The translations under genes were made by a program, and so were the position numbers. DNA of 64,000 nt from Struthidea cinerea (taxonomy: Eukaryota > Chordata > Aves > Passeriformes > Corcoracidae). Where the stretch lies: positions 1 through 64,000 of the forward strand of contig VZTI01004954.1 of NCBI GenBank assembly GCA_013397865.1, read 5' to 3'. Below are positions 32,460-45,875 of this stretch, piece by piece (position 1 is the first letter of the stretch; each line of letters begins with the position of its first letter). Below the pieces are notes generated by a model. The model did not search any database, was not told the DNA's origin, and worked only from the letters and a program-made list of their open reading frames with translations.

Positions 32460-35400
32460 CAAACCTCCAGGAGCTTTGGGATATGTGATGGTCTTGTGCG
32501 GATGAAATGAGTTGGCTGCTAATTTGAAAATGTTGTTCGTTTCTAATTGCAGCTGTTGTTTAGAGATGTTCTTCCCCAGCAGGTGAGGCAGGGCCGTGTT
32601 CCAGCACTGGTTACACATCACACCTTGGGACTGATGTTGGAGACAATCCCTACCCTGGTGTGCACCTCATGGCAGGAACAGTCACTTGTCCTGCTCAAGG
32701 CATGGTGTGGTCCTAAAATCAGTCATGCATGGGCAGACACAGCCCAAGTTGTTTGCTTGTGAGCTAAATGTCCTGTCATGGGGTCATTTCACCACATGGT
32801 CTGGTTAAGTGCAGCCCCATGTGAGGGATTCAGTCCATCTCATCCAGTTTGCTGCTCTGGGAATTGTAATTCCTTGCCAGCCCTCTGAGAGATAGAATTG
32901 GACAGTGTTTTGATGAGCCCAGAATTCCCTTTTTGGCTGTGCCTCCTCCCTGCATCTCATTTGGGAGGCTCTGAGGTTTTGCTTCCACCCTTCCCTCTGG
33001 CATATGGCACGTCCTGGGATGTTGCTCTAGAAAAGATGTAAGTAGAAGCCAAAACTGGATGAAATGAAAACAGGAGTTCTGTGAGAACTCCTTTAAAACA
33101 TGAACACACAGTGAAGTCCTGTGGAAGTTTCCCCTCTCAGCTAGGGGTTTACGTTTCTTTAACCCCTCAGGCCACCCAACTACATTCATTTTTACCTTCT
33201 CATCTCATTATTCAGAGACTGGCCACACTGCTCCCAGTGGCATTCCTAGAAATGTCATGACTTTTTTCCTTTCCTTGGGGCTTGGCCCTGTGCAGAATGC
33301 TCCTTTTCAGTAAGCTGTGCTGATTAATAACTGTGTTTCTCTCCATTTTATTTCTGAAATGCCCTTTGCACTCACCGGAGCAGCCAGGTCACAAAGCAGG
33401 AGAATGAAAACTCGAAGGAACCACAGTCTAAGCACTCAGTTGGAAAACAAATAAATAAATATCACACACCCTTTTTATGGAAAACATTAAATAAACTGAA
33501 TGTAAGGAAGATACTGCACTTGGACTACTCAGACCTTTGAAGTACAGGTCTATAATGTATTATTTGTTCTGCATCTGCCACTGCTGCAATATCAGCTAAT
33601 GGGGGAAAGATGCTTTAGATGTCACTTTAGAGTGTAAAAGCGCAAGACTCAGTGAGTCATGGGCTGCAGGAGGGGCTGGTTTGCTGCTCCATCTGTGGCT
33701 GCAGGTGGCAGAACTCCCTGCTTTTCCTGACAAATGGTGATGGAGTGCATCCTGTTCATGGAGGGAGAGCAGGACTGAAGCCAAGGGGGTTTCTGTAGGT
33801 GACTTAACAGCTGTAAGAAAGGGATCCACCCTTTGGTGGGGAAACACCCACCTCCCTCATCAGCCATCCTGATGCATCCTGGGAAAGGCCAGCTGGGTGT
33901 CCATTCACAGCTGCTTTGAGGGGCTAGATAGATGGGCAGCTCTAGGACCCTCATCCTCAGGGCACAGGCAAGAGTGTTATTCCCACTGAGATCCCTGGGA
34001 GGTGGACTTTGGCTGCCATCCCATCCCTCTTCCCTGCCTGCTCCACAAATGCCCCTTTGCAGGGACAGGAGACATTGGCTGTACCACATTTGCATCTCCT
34101 GGTGTCTTCACTCATCAGAAAGTATCTGGTAGGGATCTTCAAGAGTTTTTCATTCCCATTGTTCCAACAGAGCTATAACTGGGGAGTAGGTCAAAGAGAA
34201 AAATCCACCTTTTAGCTCTGCTTCTAGTCAGCATCCCAAGAAGGAAGCAGACATGACTTTCCTGTGATGATCCATGGCTGCTCTCCTTCATGTTTGATGG
34301 ACAAGATGTGAGTCCTGAGGAACTTCCACACAGTCCCTTGGTTTGGGAGGGAATGTCTCTGGTAGTTGGAGCAGATGAATGACTCCCACAGCTGAGACAA
34401 AGCTCCCTCCACTCCAACAGCTCGTTCCTACCATGGACCTGGTGTGGGACCAGTGACTGTTTAATACACTCAGTCTCCTCACTCAAATGATGGAGACAAA
34501 AAAAGCCCATGTAAGATTTAATCCTAAAGCAGCTCAGGTTTTCCCAAAAGGAAGTCTGGTCTGAGGGGAAAGAACCACTGCATCTCTCCAATACATGGCT
34601 CAGCTGAAACTGGTTTAAATATCTGTAAAAAAACATTTCCTTAGAAGTTGCATAAGCTCCCACTTACTACTGTACGTGAATTAGAGAGGATTCTGTTTCA
34701 GTGTTACTGTACTTCTCATATTTGCCACTGACAGCCTATCTACATCACATAAATAATCTCTAGAGCACCTAATTTAGTACTATTACAGTCCAGATGAAAT
34801 GTTTATGTAATTTCCCTTCTTTTGAGATAAACTTCAGATACACAGAGAAAACTGACTGTAAAAATGACATTGTAGGACTCTATATTTATCTTCTCTCAGT
34901 GATTTCCATAGCAAATTTACTCCATTTACCATTTGAAGGCTTTTTTTTCCTGTTGCCTTGTTGTAAGCATGGCAAACTGAGCATGAAATTGTGCCATCAT
35001 GGCGTGTTTCTCCAAATCACACTTGTCACACTTGTAATCTCAGTAGAGGCAAAAGACAGACTTGGTGTCTGGGCTGCACTTGTAGCAGTGATCCCTCTGT
35101 AATTACAGAAAGGCTGTTTTATTAAATACCACACCTCTGCTATTCCTAGGCTGGAGACAGGGAGGGACATGTTTGGATTAATATTTACAGTGGTGTTTTG
35201 CAGCCCCAGCCAGGAGCAGCATTTTGGTGTGATAGGCATTGTCAGGAGACAAAATTTAAAAGCCTTTGCCTCCAACTGATTAGTCCCATATGCATCCTTT
35301 GATGCTTAAAGAAAAGGGTTCTTTTCCTCAGGGCAGTAATAAAATCATCCTTTTCTGTCTCATTGTCTAACTGCAGCCAGAGAGCTGCAGTATTTTTGGA

Positions 35401-37980
35401 TATTCTACCAGTCTGCCAAAGGCTGTTGGTGGAAGGGACAGGTGGAAAGTTCCTAGTGAGGAGGGGGAGACAGGCAGGAACAGACACACAGAGACAATAT
35501 AAATCTTACTTAAAGCAGGAAACAAAAGGGATCTTTTACACCAGATCTTTGCTTTTTTTTCCTTTGCTTTTTTCTTTCCAGATCTTTTTACTTTTACATC
35601 TTGCATTAGTAGTGCCTTCAGTCCAGTATCTTTTCAGCTCAGATTCTTGTCTGAATGCCCAGGGTTTTTGGTCAAACAAGGTAAAACTTGCTAGAATTGT
35701 AGAAAGTGAGTCAAACCTCTGATGTCAGTCAAAGTCAGGAAAACATCAGCAAATCCACTGAAACCAGAGAGCAAACTGTCATAACTCCCGACCCCACAGG
35801 ATCTAATATTGGAGAACACCTAAGGAAGTGGGTGTTTGTGTGGAGAGAGATCATGGAGCCAGGGATCTGATGGGTATGGAGTTGTGTAGTGTAGATGCAT
35901 TTAAATATCACATAGATTTCATGCGGTTCAGAGTATGTGCTCAAGATGAGATTAGGCAGCATATGGTCCTGGTATCTGTGACTGTCAACACATCCCTTCT
36001 CCCTTCATCCAGAGAAAACTGTCTTCAAGAGGTAACCTACTGGTGGGAAAAAATCGCTTATTTATTGGCAGTCTACTCAAAAAGCCAAACTTAAAAAGCA
36101 AGAGTGACATATTAAAAAATATTAAAGATCCAAGATTAATTTCAATTAAATATCCTTGTGAAGTGTTTTGATAGAGGGCTATATTTAAAGGGAATGGCAG
36201 AGTCATTTTGGATAAAAACCAGTGCCCTTCAGTGGTTTTGTTTTGTCCACAGAGGCACAGGTGACTTTCAGTGAGAATCTAACTCCTAACCTTTGAACTG
36301 CTCCATCCACTACAGTCTTAGTGCCAAAGGAAATTCAGTGTTCAGCTTTCCCTTGCTTTGGATGGGGGAGGGAGTTTCTGACTAACATCCATTTTTGATG
36401 TGCAACAAAAATGCCATATGGAGTCAAATTGGTGATCACGGCTGCTTCAAATAGAGTGTTATTTCTTGTTTGTGACATCTTAACAAAAAAATCCCTTCAA
36501 GCTTGTCTTTTAGTGCTGAGCTCTCACATGTTATTGGCCAAGTCCTTGATGAAAACAGGGAATGATCTGGAGAAGTCAATTTTACGCAGACATTTTTCTG
36601 TGTTTTATTTCAAAGGCTCCTATTATTAATAAATCGTAAAGAACATTCTTTTAATCTACTGCTGTACCTTCTCATTAACATGAATTCATTTCCTGTGAAG
36701 ATCATGGCAACACAAAGGGTGGCTCTGTAAATTCAGGGTTGTGCAGCAAGACCTGACAGTGCAGGGTCCCTGCAGCACAAGGCGTGGAGTGTTCCTAACT
36801 CCCAGTTTCGGGTGGCAATTAGCTCCCTGATGCTCCCAACCTTCCCACCTCCTCCCTCCTCTCACTGGGGATAATATTGACATTTAGAAGCTGCAGACAA
36901 ATGCTGCAGTAAGGAAGGGAATGCTTTTTTAATGGAGGCTTCTGCCATAGCTGGGAGAGAGCAAATGTGTGTACACAATTTGCATGCATTTCAATATGTA
37001 TCTCCTGATGAATTTCAGGGCACTGTTTGTTTCAGGGGGGGAAATAGCTGATGGAGTCACCATAATTGAATGAAGTCTATTTTAAATATTCTAATGTGGG
37101 AGAAAATCATTCTCTGCAGAAGGCCAAAGGGAGCCTGTGTACCTATGAAATCACATTTCAGTCCTGGAGTAATACATAGACCTTTTGTTTGCTCCTGGTG
37201 CAGAGAAAAGGCCCTCAAAAAGCTTGATGACAGTGATGGATCCAGGACACTGCTAAGCCTGTCACTGACTGGGACATCTCCTTGGTCACTTTTGTTCTTT
37301 GTCTTTAGCCATCATTGGCTCCTGCCTTAGCCCGAGCTCTGGCTGCCCTAGAGCCCATGGGTGACAGGTATGGACCTGCACCTCAACACTTCTCACTGGA
37401 CCTGCAGTGGCATAAACTGCATGAACCCACCCAGGACTCTGGCTAAATATCAGGTGCAGCAGTGCTGTTGATGTCTAAATTTTGGGATCTCACTTGTACA
37501 GATTAGGGCAGGTTGCCCTCAGAACTTGGGGCCACACCTTGGCTCCGTAGTCACCCCTGTCACTCTCTGGTGCCGTGATCAGCCCAGTGATAGGAGAACA
37601 CAACCAACGATGAGGTGAAATTCCTCTGACAAGCTGCTCCCCACCTTACCCTTTCCTTGGTTAGTGACTTGGACTCTCAGCATTTCTTTGACTTTGCATC
37701 TCAAGGCTTTGAGCAAAGGCTTATCTGCCCCAAGCCAAATCCTTCAGGAGTTGCTTCTCCCCATATTCTGTTACAAACCCAGCTTTAACTGTGTCTTTTC
37801 CTCCAGTAACTTTGTATTCAGGGTAAAGAATATAGAAGAGGTTTAGGAAATTGAATACAGTCATGTTCCATCCTGTGAATACAGCAGACGCAGCTTCTAG
37901 TCTATACATGTGTTTAGTTACTCCTCGTGGAATTGGGTTGAAGACTTACAGCAAAAACTATCCAGCCTCTTCCAAATTTG
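32460..37980. other. Unique intronic sequence, no recognised element
   Basis: Non-coding DNA. GC content rises mildly near 33640..34130 and 36710..36860 without CpG enrichment. The reverse-strand open frame at 34139..34663 shows no domain, signal peptide or splice-consistent ends and is treated as chance. No transposon end was recognised in this interval. Confidence 0.5.
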
Positions 37981-37983
37981 ACT

Positions 37984-38066
37984 TTTGGGATGGTCCTGTG
38001 CAGGGCTAGGAGGATTCGACGGTTCTTGTGGGTCCCTTCCAACTCAGCATATTCTGTGTTTCTATA
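37984..38066 (+). mobile_element. CR1 LINE, short diverged 3' end
   Basis: In order: TTTGGGATGGTCCTGTGCAG, GGGCTAGGAGGATTCGACGG, TGGGTCCCTTCCAACTCAGC, then ATATTCTGTGTTTCTATA. The CCCTTCCAACTCAGNATATTCTGTG ending is typical of one CR1 3' subtype in sense orientation. The 5' part is diverged. An AT-rich low-complexity tail (TATATACACATATATCC onward) follows to about 38105. Confidence 0.7.
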
Positions 38067-38110
38067 TACACATATATCCATAATATATAATTTTATATAT
38101 TCATAAGATT
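38067..38110. repeat. AT-rich low-complexity tail
   Basis: An irregular TATA/CATATA-rich stretch directly follows the CR1 end. Simple sequence beside retroposon 3' ends is common and probably arose by slippage. Confidence 0.6.
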
Positions 38111-38639
38111 TTAAAAATACTGTTCTTTGCCCTTTTTTGGGGGTATGAGGCGGGAAGTTTTTTGTTTAGTGAAACTTGGTTTTTAGAGAACTCAAGACAC
38201 CCAGGAAAATGGCAGAACTGGTGCAGTGTGGAGCAGAGGCGGGAAGGCAGCAGGGATTCCTAGAACACAGCAGCTGGAATAATCCAGCAGATTTGGCACT
38301 GAGCTTCCCTCTATTTGTACCATGGCACTGATGACTCTGAGGCGAATTAGGGAATGATGGAAATAGGAACCCACATAAAACATGCATTATTATCCATCGT
38401 TTACCCACGACAAATTTTACAAAAGTGACAAATTCAATTTATTTTCATTAAATCTTTGAATTGCCTGGAATACCAGGAAACAATGTGATCCACCTGGATT
38501 TTTTGCCTTGTCTCAGACCCGAAAGGAAATCTCTAGTCCACAAATGATCAAGATTAGTATTTGCTTTGCTTTCATGAAAGGTTACCTGGTAGAGTGCCTC
38601 GCATTCATTGGGAAATTTATTTCCTGATGAATCCAATTT

Positions 38640-38960
38640 ACATTAATGTGGGCTCATTAAAAGATAATTATTGTGCTGAGAAAAGGACCACAGCATCCAT
38701 CAATAGAACATCTGTAATTGTTTTAGTCGTATAATAAAGAGATAATTCTGAGTTCAGCTTTTCATAATGCCACTCTCATAAATGTCAAAACTGGATCCTT
38801 ATTGTATCAGCTATGGCAAAACTTAATTACTCTGATAATTATTATCAAGAAGCAGATGTCTCGCACCAGCTCACCTTCTCTCCATTAGCATAGTATAGAA
38901 ACCTTAATGTTTTAACAATCAGAACTTTGAAAGAGACTACAAGGGTCATAAATGTTAAAA
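38640..38960. other. AT-rich unique block with homeodomain-like motifs
   Basis: The block is dense in TAAT-core sites (CATTAATG, GATAATTATTG, GTAATTG, CTTAATTAC, GATAATTATTATC) and has two isolated CpGs. No repeat family is apparent. It resembles the general look of non-coding elements near neural genes, but AT-rich intron gives such motifs by chance, so confidence is low. Confidence 0.2.
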
Positions 38961-39619
38961 TATCTGGATCAGCCAAGCTTGGCTTGGAGGAAATTAGCAC
39001 TTTTGAAGGCAGCATTTGGAAAACTGTTAAACAGTGGTCCAGCTACAAAACTCCTCTATACAGTTTCCCAACACTGGAATAGATTTAGTGAAGATACTAA
39101 AGAGAAAATTTGGTTTTAATTTTGCTCCATGTGTGAAAGCATACACTAGAATTTTGGTTGTGTTAGCAGGCTCACCCTCTAATTGGCATTATATAATAAT
39201 AAGTAACAGATACTTGCATTTACAGAGCTCTATATCTTTGTGTTCAAAGGATTTCATAGAGTAACTAATTAAGCATCAGAGCACCTGCATAAACTGGGAA
39301 GATGCCCTGTACAATAGAGTACATGTTTTTTAGCCTTGATAATTTCTTCTTGGTGTAGGCAAACACACACTTGATAACAGGGAGGAGAGAATGAAGGAAA
39401 TGAAGAGTCAGGAAGAAGCAGAAGGGCAGATAAAGGATCCAGTCCAGTGCTGGAAATCAGTGAAATGATGTGTGGGATGGTGGGGATGTCCATGTGTGCT
39501 ACTGGTAGAACAGTTAATTCTCGTACCTGTCAGGAAGTGTGTAACAGCCACTAGAAAATTCACTTCTAAGGATGCCCTGGGGACTGCAATTTCATAGCTG
39601 GGAGTGGAACTAAAGGGAC

Positions 39620-39674
39620 AAACAGACCTTGTACTGTCCCTTCCACCCAAGCCATCCTGGGATTCTGTGATGTC
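39620..39674 (+). mobile_element. CR1 LINE, very short 3' end
   Basis: The sequence CTTGTACTGTCCCTTCCACC, then CAAGCCATCCTGGGATTCTG, then TGA matches the terminal part of CR1 in sense orientation, with one near-intact 8-bp terminal unit. Upstream similarity fades within ~30 bp, so the boundary is approximate. Confidence 0.6.
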
Positions 39675-40651
39675 ACACAAGTGCCTCAGTGGCAGCAGCA
39701 GCTCTGCCATTCCATGTGCATCTCTCTAGTGAGCATTGGGTAAAACGCTTTTCTCTGCCTTGCTGGAAAACTTATACAGGAAAAAAAAAACATTTACTGG
39801 TGCCTCTGACAGTCAGAAAACCCAAACGGTCAAGAGTGAATTCATAAACAAACTGACTAGGGAGGCTCTAAATGTCCAGCAAAAACAGAGAACTAAAAAG
39901 AAGAGAAAAAATTCAGCACCATTTGATTCAAAGAATATGCATTAAATTCTCATTCCTAAGGTTTCCTTTTTAGTTTGTACTTGCAGAAGGCACTTGCAAT
40001 TGTAAGGACATTTTTCAGCCTGAAACTTTGCTCATCTGTTTGAAGAGCACCCTCACTAGGAACCGAGTCACGTACCCAGGTTTGGAGTTGCAGCTGCAAT
40101 CTACCACTTTGATTAAAAAGTCTAATTTAAAATTACAAATGTATTTTTCAAACCATTCTTTCAGCTCTATAAATGCTGAGATTCTTTGTGAAGTGTAATA
40201 CAGTTACTTTTATGTAGTAATACAGTTCTCATTGTGTCTCAGATAACATCAGGCTCTTACATATTCTGACTAGGCAATGAATTTCAGTTAATAATGATGT
40301 TTGGGACATTAGCACCTTTCATCTGGAAATACTGAAGAAATACAAAAACAATACAGAAACCTCAGAGCAGGATTTCTGATGGGCTGACCAAGGCATGGAA
40401 TGTGGGCTGTGATTCATGTCTCACAGTGGGTCAGGCTCTTCTCTTTCCACCCCAGGCTCTCAGATCATTCCCTGTACAATGGGCTTGGAGCCAGATCTAA
40501 CATTGTATTTTTATGGCACTGCAAAGCACAAACCACCTCCCACTGCTTTTTACATTTCACAAAGGTGGGAATATGACTGTGATCCGGCTCCGACTCAGGA
40601 GTTCATCCATATTTAGAAAGGCATTTAGCACATCCCAGGCCAAGTTTACAT

Positions 40652-40663
40652 ATGCATATGCAT
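40652..40663. promoter_or_regulatory. Perfect palindromic POU-factor site (MORE type)
   Basis: ATGCATATGCAT is exactly the palindromic MORE motif bound by dimers of POU-domain (Oct) factors. It lies in a short TACATATGCATATGCATGGG context. A second perfect POU-like palindrome is listed at 44966. A single 12-mer match can arise by chance, and occupancy is unknown. Confidence 0.35.
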
Positions 40664-43600
40664 GGGTTGAAGCAAAGCAAACGCTGTAAGACCGAACCCA
40701 GCTCGCATGCGGGAACATCCAGTGCTGTGACAGGGCTGCAAGACTGAGCAGGGTGAGTCTGGCATGAAACCCAGGCCTCTGACTGCCCCAGCTGAGTGCT
40801 TTCACAATTCCCTGTTCTGCCCCACAGCCTTCCTGTGCCACATGCTTTCCAGAAAAACTGTGTCTCCCAAAGGTATTCCGAAGACACACAGCATCATTTT
40901 ACTGGAATTACGACAGAGACCAGAGTTTTCATGAGTCCACCAGTGCAGATCACTGAGATAGCAATGCTGTTTCTACATAAGGTTTTTTATCTTGAACCAT
41001 CCCATGATTAGAAGAAAGTTCTGTATATCACAATGAAAAGCAGGGATTCTTGAGTTCTCGCCAATGTTTTTAAAGGCTATCACTACCACAGATAGGGTAG
41101 AGGAAATGTACCTGTCTTTGGAAAGTTAGATGGAAATAGATACAGACTGTACGTACAGCTGAAATAATGACTGAAGGAGCTGTCTTCAGATGAAGAGCAC
41201 ACTTCTGAAATACCCCGTCGCAGAGCATTTTTTTCTGAAGTTAAACCTAGACAGAATCTCTCCTAGGAATAGGGAAAATTGATTTGCTTACTGAATTGCT
41301 CACAGGAAAAGCTGATCTTGAAAGTTATAGTAATTACAAAGAATGGAAAACAATTGGGTCCAAATCAGAAGGTTTTTTTAAATCACTGCTCCTGCCTTTG
41401 ACTTAGGCAGTAGTGAAGGGGTCTGCTCCCATCACAGTGAGGATTTGGAATGCATAAAGACATGAGCACTCATGGAGCATATGCAGTAATGTCTGAAAAA
41501 CAGATCTATAATTTCTTTCTTCTCCCTCTTGCTTGGTTTACCAAGGTGTCCCTGGGGTGCTCATTGTTAAATATATTAATAAAAGTCCTCCAACTCCAAG
41601 AGAAGTGGAGAAAAACAGAGAAAAATCCTGCTTTGGGTTATTGCTGAGCAGCACAAGTAAAATTTGCCAGTGGCTCAGCTTCTCCCTCGGTGTAAATTAG
41701 CACTTACAACTCCAAATGGAGTTTTGTAGTTTACACCAGCTTGTTCTGCTTGCAGCATTGCAAGTGACAGCTGAGTTTGGCTTGTCCTGCTAGAACAAAT
41801 AGGAAAGGGAGAGAACAAAATATCCTTTGCCAGCACTTTCCAGATGATCTTTCTTTGTGATAGAAGTGTTTGTATTTTAATAAGTGCCTTTTTCACACAA
41901 TCCAGATACTTTTTCTTGAGCCTACAGAGGGATGACACCAGCAGATCCTCAGTGGGGGCCAATTGATGGAGCCTCAGCAGTGCAATGGGCAAATTCTTAC
42001 AGCACAAACTTGTAACTCCTCACCTGTAGCCAACAGTGTTGTTTCTGTGAGATGGGGCTGGTGGAGTAGCTGTGAAAGGCACTTGAATTATGTGGTGATC
42101 TGACACAGACTGGAATTTTCCCACCGAGGAAGTCCCTACTTGCTTTAGGGGTGATTATGCAAAGCCAGCTCAGGTTTGTTGCTCTTTCCTTTCCTTGTGT
42201 TTGAAAACAATATGTGTACTCTGCAAATCTGCACTTTCCTGATGAAATCTCCATCTTATGCTTTTAAATCTATATTATATGAAATGTCAATCTGTCCACC
42301 TTTGTCACTCTGAATACAGTAAGTATCAGGTTAATAACAATGACTGGTAGAATACCAGCTCCATGGGAATTGGGTTGGGTTAGCTGAAAAACTCCATTGA
42401 TTGAAAAAGAGTTAAAAGCCGTGTCATCCTGTCACCTTGCAGTGTGACAGTGCTCCCTGCTCAGCTTTCGTTTCCCTTCCATCTCAACACCAACTGCTGT
42501 TCTGACAGTTCCCAACAGAGATCCAAAGGCTGGAGAGGGCTTGGCCAGACAGCTCATCCCTGTTCCCGGAGCAGCAGCACGTGGGGGGCCAGCACACGCC
42601 CACTTTTGCTGATCTGGAACATTCTCCTTAGGAATCTCTGTCTGAAAGAGACTCAGAGACCCCAAATAAGCAAGCAGAAACATCAGTGCTATTTTTAAAA
42701 TGCCTCTAACCTTCTGTTGTCCTCATCATTGATTTGTGATTGGAAAAAAAAGAGAAGAGTAGGATTTGATAGGTGACCTCTGACATGAAAGAATACAGCA
42801 GTGCACAGGCAGAAAAGGAAAGAGAGGAAAAAAGATAAAGAAGAAAGTTTTAGGTACCTATAATGCATCACATGCACGTATATGACTGATAAAGTATAAG
42901 AAACCATATGTTTCTTATTCCAATTGTCCTCTGCACCCTTCTCTCCGAAGAAGGGATAGTAATGAAGTTTTATTACACATAAAATTAGCTTCTCTAAGTG
43001 CTACCATTAACTAGATAATAAAAAGAGTTGCCTGAATCTTGCAAAAGAATTGTTTTTTAAAATGTCAGTTAATTGCTAAATGACTCCAGCTCCTTTCCAA
43101 CTACTTTATCTTTGCAACAGTGAAGACTTCAGCAACTGACTGACAGGTTTTATGTCCCTCTTCTTCATTCCCTGCAAGGAAAGGCGAGAGACAGAGGGAG
43201 CCTCTTACACACTGCAGCAACTTGATGTTGGAGCATCCAGTCTGTCCCTGGCCCCTTTAGTGTCCCCAGGACAAACTGACCCATCAAGTAACAACTCCTT
43301 GGGGTGTTCAGGGATTTCCCAGGCCCTGGCTTAGCCCTGCTGTCATCTGGGTGTTCCAGAAGGAAAAGTTACCAAAAAAATTAGCACAAACATGCTTTCA
43401 GCATAACTGAACATCAAAACGAGTCTTCCTTGGATCGGTGGGGAAGGGTTTATAAGCCCTGAGCTGGGGTTTAAAGCAGTTTCGGGTGAGGTGTTCTTCC
43501 CTGGAGCCAGGGATGAACCATCAGTGAACAAACAAAGGAAGTGGGACAAGGCAGAGATGAGGGGAAGATTCACACCAACAGGAGCAAAGCCCTTTTTGGA

Positions 43601-44593
43601 TCCCCTTTAAGGCATGTTTGTTGCTTGTTAATGGGCACAGTCTGTGTTAAGCTGGGATCCCATTCCTGCAGTCCCCGGGACCTGACTCCGCTTGGCTTTG
43701 CCTGGCTCCAGCTCTGTGGATTCCTCTACATCTGGTCTCCTTGCTCATGGTATCTACTTATTTAAACCTAGCTCAACGAAGCTTTGAGAAAGGGTTTAAA
43801 ATTAATCTCATGCTTTGTTGAATAGAAGTGGTTTCAGTTGAAGCCTGTGGGTAAGTGTCTGGCTAGAGTAAGTGCTGCTGTTGTGAGCAGCTTTGGAAAA
43901 GCCGATCAGTTGTATGCCTAATGCCTGAGCATCCTCATGCAGAGCACTCTTACTTGGGAGCAAAGGATCCCAGGCACATAGGCAGAAGGCTTTCTGGGCC
44001 TTCTGGCTCTATCCACAGCCTAAATCATCATCAGTAATAGAGAACTGCATCACTGTCTCTTGCACATCTCTTTATCCTTCAAGAGTTCTGTTTAGATTAT
44101 TGTATAAATCAGTACGAATCAAGTTTGACTTTGTTTTTATCCAAGGATGCTGTCTAAGCTCTTCTCATACCGTACAGAAAAAACACTGCTTGCCACCAAA
44201 TCCTGTCATCTTTATCCAGTTCTTCTTGGATGAAATGTCTGCATGATTCAAATGTCTAGATTAGTTCCAATTTTCTTAGAACTTAGAAACAGGATCTCAT
44301 ATCAAATAGGTGGAATTTTCTCCAGGAAAAAGGCCACCTCTAGTCTGCGGCCAAACTCTGCACCAAGTTTTAATAGGGAGCTCAGGGAATTAATTAGGTA
44401 TGTAAAAATTGTCGGCAGTAGTGGGAACTCATGTCCATCACCAAAGCCGTAACCTATGGTTGAAGAGATGAATTGCTTGGGAACACATCCAGCACTGATT
44501 GTTTCATGTGAGGTCCCAGTGACTTCAGTGAGAATTCCTTTATGGAAAGTCAGTGGAATGTGGCACCCTGGTCATTGGTCCTTAAGAGACTCT

Positions 44594-44620
44594 AATGACT
44601 TCAATGATTTCTATGACTTC
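44594..44620 (+). repeat. Three-copy imperfect 9-bp tandem repeat
   Basis: AATGACTTC, AATGATTTC and TATGACTTC follow head to tail with one or two substitutions. This is a tiny tandem repeat in non-coding DNA, probably slippage. Confidence 0.75.
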
Positions 44621-44965
44621 AGCTGCCCCACAATACAAGGGAGATGGTCTGAAGGTTTTACATGATGTGGTTCTGAGATGAATATGTGGGTGATGCAGGA
44701 AAGCCAGGTGTGAATTAAGTGGGTTATATGAAGTGCTTGTGAATAAACTCCTCACCCTACACTGTCAAATTGTCTCTTCTAGATAGATCCACAGAAAAAA
44801 ATATTTGACTCAAGTTTTCAGAGTTATATTCCTGAGACAATTTTCCATATCCTGGCACTTGAAAATGTACATTTTCTTTAGGTGTGCTGACGGACCTTCT
44901 GAAGAGAGATCAGAGGAATCTTAAATGTCTTAAAGCAAATTAGGCTCTCCAGATATGGTTGTGCT

Positions 44966-44979
44966 TTTGCATATGCAAA
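44966..44979. promoter_or_regulatory. 14-bp perfect palindrome resembling a POU dimer site
   Basis: TTTGCATATGCAAA equals its own reverse complement and contains two overlapping octamer-like halves (TTTGCATA / TATGCAAA). It is close to the MORE motif at 40652 and may bind POU dimers. This is inferred from motif similarity only. Confidence 0.3.
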
Positions 44980-45875
44980 GTAGCATGACTGGAAGGTCTT
45001 TTAGCCAGGAGTCTCTGAGCTAATGTTGTTCAGGCCGTTGACAATTCCAGTTTCTCTTCCCACAGTGCAGATGTTCGCAACTTTGAAATACTATTTATGA
45101 GTGAAGAAAGATGCTGTTACAATACTCGGGTAATGAAGGGAGAGTTCTGTGGTTTCATTGCTTCTTTGTTAAATACAAAACCCAATAAAGGGATTTGGAA
45201 GATGTCTGGGAGGGATAACTAGCAGAGAGTGAAAAAATAGGGAAAAGGAGAGACTGGTTGAATGGTATAGATGAGAACACACACAGTCAATTCCCTCTGG
45301 TTTATATTCTGATCACACAACAGTGTTACTCTGGAGTAACTCCTTGAGGCTAATAGTTTATAAAACAAAATTAGTCTGGAGAGAAAAGCAGGTATTACAA
45401 GTTTGTAAAAGGGGAAGGGGAATTTGACCTCATCGAGAGACATTAGTGAGGAATAACTGGGGGGGAAATTCTCAAAAGTCTTAAATTGCACTTTGAAAAT
45501 GGATGGAGGATCTGTGTACCTGTGATCACAGAGCATGCACAAGTACAAGGAGCTTTGTGAAGCTGCTCCTCGAGGGGCCTGGCAGCCAGGGCTGGGTTTG
45601 TTGATGCCCTATGCGTGCTCCAGCAAAGCCAGAACCACCTCAGACAGCACAGAAGAAATCTGATGCAGCATCAACAGTTTACACACCTAAACCCAGTTAC
45701 ACTTCAGCCTTTAAACTTTCTATCACTTCTGAAAGTAAGATTTAGATTCCTGATATGAAGAGCTTTTAAAGATTTTCTTCTTCAGCAGAAGCAAGTCAGG
45801 GACTTCTGTTTCCTAGGTTACGTGGATCTCACCTTTGGCTGCTGGGGCCAGTTTAAAAAGCGGCAGTCACTGCAC

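Larger units (their letters stand above)
40664..45875. other. Unique intronic sequence, no recognised transposon
   Basis: Non-coding DNA with ordinary composition. A three-copy imperfect 9-bp repeat lies at 44594..44620 and a palindromic POU-like site at 44966..44979. No exon or RNA gene was recognised. Confidence 0.5.

Noticed and set aside
34139..34663. 174-residue reverse-strand open frame
   Set aside because: No domain or signal sequence. It overlaps several other frames of similar quality and has no splice-consistent boundaries.
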